Origin: Planctomycetota bacterium
Lineage (GTDB): Bacteria > Planctomycetota > PUPC01 > JACPCR01
Assembly: GCA_030740295.1 (NCBI GenBank)
Contig: JASLXP010000699.1
Coordinates: 1-10,067, forward strand
Direction: 5' to 3'
DNA: 10,067 nucleotides
A program made the translations under genes and the position numbers. Positions within the stretch are counted from its first letter, which is position 1. Every line of letters starts with the position of its first letter. The notes under the pieces are model-generated. The model was not told the DNA's origin. It saw only the letters and a program-made list of their open reading frames with translations, and searched no databases. Below, piece after piece: positions 5,744 to 10,067 of this stretch.

Positions 5744-7138
5744 ATGTCCGAAGAGACCTCTGCCAAGCCTGCGCCGAAACAGCCGCCGCCGCACCAGGTG
5801 GTACGCGAATGGGGGGAAAGCCTTGGCATTGCTCTTGTCCTGGCTCTTATTCTGAGGCACTTCGTTGTTGAGGCGTTCAAGATTCCGACGAAGTCCATGG
5901 AGCCGACGCTCATCGGTGATCAGGCATCAGGCGACAAGATCCTCGTCAGCAAATTCATTTACGATTTCTCCGATCCAAAACGGGGTGACGTGGTTGTCTT
6001 CAAGTATCCCGAAGATCCCTACAAAAACTACATCAAGCGACTGATCGGGCTGCCGGGCGAGGAGATCAAAATCTGGCTCGGAGATGTCTATGTGAACGGA
6101 AAAATCTGGCGCAAAGACCGATCTGTTCAGCGGGCATTATGGATGCCGGTGATGAGCGACCACCTGCTCTGGGATGAAGTCTCCGGCCTGGCAATCCGGC
6201 AACTGGGGCCCACGGAACGCCTGCCGGACGAAGTGGTCACTCCGCTGCAGGAAGACATCCAGAACTGGCAGAGACAGAACTACAGCTCCAGGTCCGAGCT
6301 CGTTTCAAAACGAAGATTAAGCGTCTGGCAGCCCAACGACGATCAGGAATGGACAACCACCCCCAAGGGCCTCACAGTGAAACCGGCGCAAGGCGAGCCG
6401 TCCATGGTCCATTACTACGAGAGGCGCGTGTTTGACCGAGTGCTTCGTGCCACGGGCGATCTGATGCCCTTCATGAGGGATGGTGGGGATGCTTATGAAT
6501 ATCCGGTCACGATCATGCGCAGTCCGAGGGATTTGAATCCAGTAGATGATCTTTCTCTGCGGTTTCATGTCACGCCATCCTCGGGCAGTGGCGAGGTGAA
6601 GATCGTTCTGGGCGACTCCCGCCGCCGGATCGTTGCCACGATTGCCGTGGGACAGCCGGCGCCGGTCAAGGTCTTGATAGAGCGGACCGGTGAATCAGAA
6701 TCCAAAGAAGTGCCAGGAGATCCTTTCGGCCTGCCCAAAGGAAAATCGACGAAAATCGCATTCCAGAATGTGGATGACTCCATCATTCTCGAAATCAACA
6801 GGAAGCGTTTCATCTACCACGAATACCCGCAGGCTGTGCAGGGTCGCATCCCCCGCAACCGCATCGAAGCCGGATTTGGCATTAAAGGGACCGGGGCGGA
6901 GTTCACCCAAATCCGTCTGGAGCGCGACATCTATTACCTGGCGGACCTATACGGCCCGGACGGCATCCCTCAGAAGTGGCAGCTCAGTGACCGGCAGTAT
7001 TTCGTCCTTGGCGACAACAGCCCCAACAGCAAAGACAGCCGTCTCTGGGAGACCGGCCCGGCGGTCCCGGCGGAGAACCTGATCGGCGAAGCGTTCATGG
7101 TTTTCTGGCCGCCGAAAAGGATGAGGGTGATCCGGTAG
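5744..7138 (+). CDS. lepB: Signal peptidase I with large inserted beta domain
   Basis: Inner-membrane serine protease that removes signal peptides from exported proteins. A single transmembrane helix spans about 26-44, preceded by a Pro-rich cytoplasmic tail. Catalytic Ser51 lies in PTKSMEPTL. The catalytic Lys98 lies in YIKRLIGLPGEE, and box E is GDNSPNSKDSR (423-433), followed by IGEAFMVFWPP. At 464 residues it is far longer than compact enzymes. The extra residues, about 123-400, separate the GLPGE region from box E. Residues 268-396 look like a beta-sandwich (FQNVDDSIILEINRKRF, then RLERDIYYL); this resembles the insert I remember in planctomycete signal peptidases. The ATG follows an in-frame TGA by one codon, so it cannot start earlier. 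No Shine-Dalgarno is visible; translation may be SD-independent. Catalytic residues are intact, so activity is expected. Confidence 0.95.
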   Translation: MSEETSAKPAPKQPPPHQVVREWGESLGIALVLALILRHFVVEAFKIPTKSMEPTLIGDQASGDKILVSKFIYDFSDPKRGDVVVFKYPEDPYKNYIKRLIGLPGEEIKIWLGDVYVNGKIWRKDRSVQRALWMPVMSDHLLWDEVSGLAIRQLGPTERLPDEVVTPLQEDIQNWQRQNYSSRSELVSKRRLSVWQPNDDQEWTTTPKGLTVKPAQGEPSMVHYYERRVFDRVLRATGDLMPFMRDGGDAYEYPVTIMRSPRDLNPVDDLSLRFHVTPSSGSGEVKIVLGDSRRRIVATIAVGQPAPVKVLIERTGESESKEVPGDPFGLPKGKSTKIAFQNVDDSIILEINRKRFIYHEYPQAVQGRIPRNRIEAGFGIKGTGAEFTQIRLERDIYYLADLYGPDGIPQKWQLSDRQYFVLGDNSPNSKDSRLWETGPAVPAENLIGEAFMVFWPPKRMRVIR

Positions 7139-7158
7139 AGCGGGAAACGGCCCTACCG
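7133..7158. terminator. Hairpin spanning both convergent stop codons
   Basis: CGGTAG (7133-7138) pairs with CTACCG (7153-7158), with GC/GC pairs inside after one mismatch. The lepB TAG and the TAG of the converging aldehyde dehydrogenase each form part of one arm. No T tract follows on either strand, so it is at best a weak or factor-assisted bidirectional end signal. Confidence 0.3.
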
Positions 7159-8703
7159 ATAGATCCACGAATAAAGCCATCGATAGATTCTCTTGAAGAG
7201 CTCCAGTCGTTTTTTGGTGTACGGATACCACCAGAGCTCTTCTTTTAAGGGGCGGATGCGTTCGTAGTGGATGTGCCGCAGTTCGCAGAGCTGCTTCAGG
7301 CCCTCCGCGGAATGGACGATGCCGAGGCCGCTGTCTTTGATGCCATGCCAGGGCGTCTCCGGCAGGGCGAATGTGCACAGGACATCATTCACCATCACGG
7401 TACCCGCCTCTATCTGCTCTGCGATGCGCCGGCCCTTTGATCTGTTGCGCGTGAAAACATAGGCGAGCAACCCGAGCGTGGAATCGTTGGCCATTCGGAT
7501 GGCATCGGATTCTTCAGTGAATGTAGCGATCGGCATGACCGGCCCAAAGATCTCCTTCTTCATGATGTCTGAATCCGGCTTAACGTGATCGAGAACGGTT
7601 GGTGGAAAAAACTCCCCATCACCGTCCGCTCTCTCACCGCCGCAAATGACCGATGCACCGTCCTGAATGGCAGAAGCGATCAGGCGTTCCACGTTCTCCA
7701 GTTGGGCTGAGTGGATCATCGATCCGACATCCACCTCGCTGTTTGGATCGCCCTGACGAAGGGCCTCCGTGCGTGCCTTGATTTCTGCCACCAACTCGTC
7801 GTGGATGCTCTCATGCGCATACACCCTCTCGACCGAAGCACATGCCTGGCCCGCGTTGGAGAACGCGCCCCAGAGAAGCGCTCCCGCGGTGCGTCTGATA
7901 TCTGCATCTTCGAGCACGATCGCCGGGGCCTTTCCGCCGAGCTCGAGGGTGCATGGAATGAGTCTCTCCGCGCATGTGGCGGCAACTTTGCGGCCCGTGG
8001 CCACGCTGCCTGTAAAGACGATCTGATTCACATCACTCGAAGTCAGTGCCTCGCCTGTCGAACCGTCACCGGTCACAATCTGAAAAAGATCGGGAGGCAG
8101 CCCGGATTCTTCAAAAAGCCGTTTCGATTCCAACGCAATCAGCGGTGTGAATTCAGACGGTTTCAAGACTACCGCGTTGCCGGCCAGCAATGCCATCACC
8201 GTCTGCCCGATCGGAATAGCAAACGGAAAGTTCCACGGACTGATGATGCCGACGACACCTCTCGGCACGTACTGCAAGTAGCTACGTCGCGTCGGGTAGA
8301 AGTGAATCGAAAGGAATTTCCGTTTGAGAAGTTTATGTGCACGCCGGGCAAACCAGGTGATGAGGTCGGTGGTGCCGAGCACTTCCATCAGCAGGGATTC
8401 ATGAAGTGTCTTTCCGTTCTCACGCGTGATGGCCTCCATCAGTTCTTCGGCGTTATCGCGAACAGCATTGCGAAAGCGGATGATCTGTTTGCCGCGCTCC
8501 TCTGTGGGGATCTCTGACCATTCAGACTGGGCTGCTCTTGCCCGTTCTACGGCGACCTCGACTTCGTCGCGGCCGTGGATGGGGGCCGTTCCGATGCACT
8601 CACCGGTAGCGGGATTCAATACTCTGAGTTCGCTTTCAACTGGTGTCTGTTGCATGCCTGAACGAAAAGAACGCTTGATGCTGGCGGGTACGCCTTCTGA
8701 CAA
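7153..8703 (-). CDS. NAD(P)+-dependent aldehyde dehydrogenase
   Basis: Oxidises an aldehyde to its carboxylate using NAD+ or NADP+. All aldehyde dehydrogenase superfamily signatures are present: SPWNFP with N158, KPSE with K181, FTGS at 230-233, general base E254 in LELGGK, nucleophile C288 in GQACAS, and EIFGPV (384-389). Total length 516 residues. Substrate cannot be read; succinate-semialdehyde-like and broad fatty-aldehyde enzymes are both possible. The C-terminal tail after about 485 is rich in aromatic and basic residues (WWYPY, then Tyr/Trp/Arg) and may bind membrane. The start given is TTG (8703-8701), with GGTGA four bases before it; an alternative is ATG 8655-8653 (residue 17), closer to usual family length but with weaker SD. 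An in-frame TGA at 8760-8758 excludes longer forms. It lies 37 bp downstream of the propeller/LamG gene, so co-transcription is likely. Confidence 0.93.
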   Translation of the reverse strand: MSEGVPASIKRSFRSGMQQTPVESELRVLNPATGECIGTAPIHGRDEVEVAVERARAAQSEWSEIPTEERGKQIIRFRNAVRDNAEELMEAITRENGKTLHESLLMEVLGTTDLITWFARRAHKLLKRKFLSIHFYPTRRSYLQYVPRGVVGIISPWNFPFAIPIGQTVMALLAGNAVVLKPSEFTPLIALESKRLFEESGLPPDLFQIVTGDGSTGEALTSSDVNQIVFTGSVATGRKVAATCAERLIPCTLELGGKAPAIVLEDADIRRTAGALLWGAFSNAGQACASVERVYAHESIHDELVAEIKARTEALRQGDPNSEVDVGSMIHSAQLENVERLIASAIQDGASVICGGERADGDGEFFPPTVLDHVKPDSDIMKKEIFGPVMPIATFTEESDAIRMANDSTLGLLAYVFTRNRSKGRRIAEQIEAGTVMVNDVLCTFALPETPWHGIKDSGLGIVHSAEGLKQLCELRHIHYERIRPLKEELWWYPYTKKRLELFKRIYRWLYSWIYR

Positions 8704-8740
8704 CGAATCACCCGGCTTGGGTCGGAGTGAACGCCTTTCA

Positions 8741-10067
8741 TCATACTGTTGAAAGGGTCAAAACCTCGCCTCCATCCATTTCCCCACGATACAGGCGAAC
8801 GTCGCTCATCAGACCGCAGAAATGTTCGAATGCGCCGAATCCGATTGTCAGGGGGGTAGCAGTATCCAAGCTGTAATCGGCCGGATGGAAACCATCGGAT
8901 TGCGATACACAGCGGCCATCGACATAGAGCTTGAGTTGACGACGGCCCTTCACAGCGACCACATGATGCCATCCTTCTGGAAAAGTCTCGTCCCACGTGG
9001 TGCACCGACCGGCCTGAATCTTATAGACGTGGCCGGATGGCAGTGTGCCGGCGTAGAGTGAACCGCCATATACGGCCATCGACCAGACCCTTCGCAACAC
9101 GGCCGGGCTTGCATCAAGATTGGCCACCATTGTGATTGACGAGCCATCAAGGCGATAGACGCTGCCGGTCGGCAGTCCGCCGGCATAGACCTTTCCGTTG
9201 TAATTGGCCATGGCCATCACTTCGCGTTCGTAACCGGCACGACCGACAAGTGGCCATTCCCCATCACGGTCATATCGATGGATGGTACCATCCGGCCAAG
9301 TGCCCACGTAAAGCTGCCCCGCATGGATGGCCGCACCGTAGGTCTGCCTGGATTCACCGGGCGTGCCGCAATCCTGCCATTCGTCATCACCGAGATAGCG
9401 ATATACCGGCCCGCCGTTCGCCAACGCATACAGCTCACCCCGATAAATGGTCAAAGTAATGACGCGAGAGTCCAGTCCAATCTTTTTCCATTCCTCCCCA
9501 CCCTCGTATTTGAATACACCTTTCATGTGATTCGAAACGCAATAAAGGTCACCGCGATAAGGGGTGAGGGACATCGAATCATCTGCCTTACCAGCATTGT
9601 ACGGGCCGGCGGGTTCGTCATCATCGATAGACTCATCCAGGCCCGGGTGCCCGCAGAAAGTCCATTCGCCGTTTTCTTCCAGGCGATAGATTTGGCCACC
9701 GCGGGTGTTATTCAGAATCGTATTACCCAGGCATGAGCCGGCGGTGGCATACCTTGCAGCAGCGCAATAGATCGCACCTTCGAATTCAGTGATGGAGTGC
9801 ACAGCATTGGTGCCGACCGGATTACCCAGGTCCACCCATCGCTTCCCGCCGTCATATCGAAACAGACGTCCCGTTTCATCGGCGCCTGTCTCGAGCGTGC
9901 CGGCATAAAGCAGGCCATTGGTGGCCAGAAGACTCGTGATAAGGACGGCGTTGCCGGGCCGGCCGCAGTCCTGCCATTCGGGTTCCAACCGGCCGTCGTC
10001 AATCCCAAACTGGAGTTTCCTTCGATTGGGCTGAGCGGTCGACGTCACACCAGTGTTGGTGAGCAGG
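8741..10067 (-). CDS. Seven-repeat beta-propeller nested in a LamG domain, N-terminus outside window
   Basis: The frame is open to the window edge, so the protein is truncated; residue numbers here count from the GTG at 10048. Seven repeats share a LYAGT...GxVYRYDG...W.DCG.PG pattern, with anchors near residues 47, 92, 168, 206, 246, 287 and 331, as expected for a seven-bladed beta-propeller. After the seventh repeat comes GWHHVVAV (359-366), LKLYVDG (372-378) and DVRLYRGEM (416-424), the second half of a LamG/concanavalin-like domain. The first half is not in between. KLQFGIDDG at 11-19, before the first repeat, looks like the preceding LamG strand, so the propeller seems inserted into the LamG fold. 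Probably an exported binding or surface protein; ligand unknown, and no signal peptide can be judged. Blades 2 and 3 carry long loops, one Asp-rich. Upstream neighbour of the aldehyde dehydrogenase. Confidence 0.85.
   Translation of the reverse strand, partial: LLTNTGVTSTAQPNRRKLQFGIDDGRLEPEWQDCGRPGNAVLITSLLATNGLLYAGTLETGADETGRLFRYDGGKRWVDLGNPVGTNAVHSITEFEGAIYCAAARYATAGSCLGNTILNNTRGGQIYRLEENGEWTFCGHPGLDESIDDDEPAGPYNAGKADDSMSLTPYRGDLYCVSNHMKGVFKYEGGEEWKKIGLDSRVITLTIYRGELYALANGGPVYRYLGDDEWQDCGTPGESRQTYGAAIHAGQLYVGTWPDGTIHRYDRDGEWPLVGRAGYEREVMAMANYNGKVYAGGLPTGSVYRLDGSSITMVANLDASPAVLRRVWSMAVYGGSLYAGTLPSGHVYKIQAGRCTTWDETFPEGWHHVVAVKGRRQLKLYVDGRCVSQSDGFHPADYSLDTATPLTIGFGAFEHFCGLMSDVRLYRGEMDGGEVLTLSTV

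Noticed and set aside
5416..5913. Minus-strand 165-codon frame across the lepB upstream region
   Set aside because: It starts inside lepB and reads through the palindromes and repeats; no family resemblance.
7711..8517. Plus-strand frame of 268 codons opposite the aldehyde dehydrogenase
   Set aside because: Fully antisense to a gene with every catalytic motif; composition is arbitrary and no domain is recognisable.

Overview
The window comes from a Gram-negative-type bacterium of moderately high GC, most likely a Planctomycetota member or a relative such as other PVC or Hydrogenedentes-like lineages. The pointers are a signal peptidase I with a large extra beta domain of the kind I remember from planctomycetes, a beta-propeller/LamG protein, a secreted CBM9-like protein, RNase Y, and a tRNA gene without an encoded CCA. 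The assignment is an inference from protein style. No 16S rRNA or other marker is present.

Layout. Positions 1-890 (+) hold the decayed 3' part of a fused membrane/spermidine-synthase-like gene, with two frame changes and an in-frame TAG. Facing it is a minus-strand group reading rny (RNase Y, 3741-2179), ymdB-type phosphodiesterase (2168-1377), then a DCC/DUF393 protein (1306-917). The first two genes are 10 bp apart with a Shine-Dalgarno overlapping the rny stop. The third lies 70 bp further on.

The 690 bp upstream of rny contain no convincing protein gene. They hold a structured segment resembling 6S RNA (about 3967-3806, minus), a near-consensus sigma70 promoter firing toward it (4335-4308, minus), and a divergent promoter for tRNA-Val(CAC) (4433-4506, plus). 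RNase Y, a YmdB-like phosphodiesterase and a possible 6S RNA would form an RNA-turnover and transcription-control cluster.

Beyond the tRNA is a secreted CBM9-like protein (minus, 5386-4583). It diverges from lepB (plus, 5744-7138) across 357 bp of non-coding DNA carrying two perfect palindromes and three copies of a 12-base repeat. The signal peptidase has all its catalytic boxes but a roughly 280-residue insertion. Converging on it is an aldehyde dehydrogenase (minus, 8703-7153); the two stop codons lie in the arms of one small hairpin. Upstream of that gene, on the same strand, is a partial protein of seven beta-propeller repeats that appears to be inserted inside a LamG domain.

There is no CRISPR array, insertion sequence, phage gene or recognisable defence system. 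The most interesting points are two apparent domain-in-domain insertions (signal peptidase and LamG/propeller), the candidate 6S RNA with its long leader, and the clearly readable decay of the spermidine-synthase-like gene.
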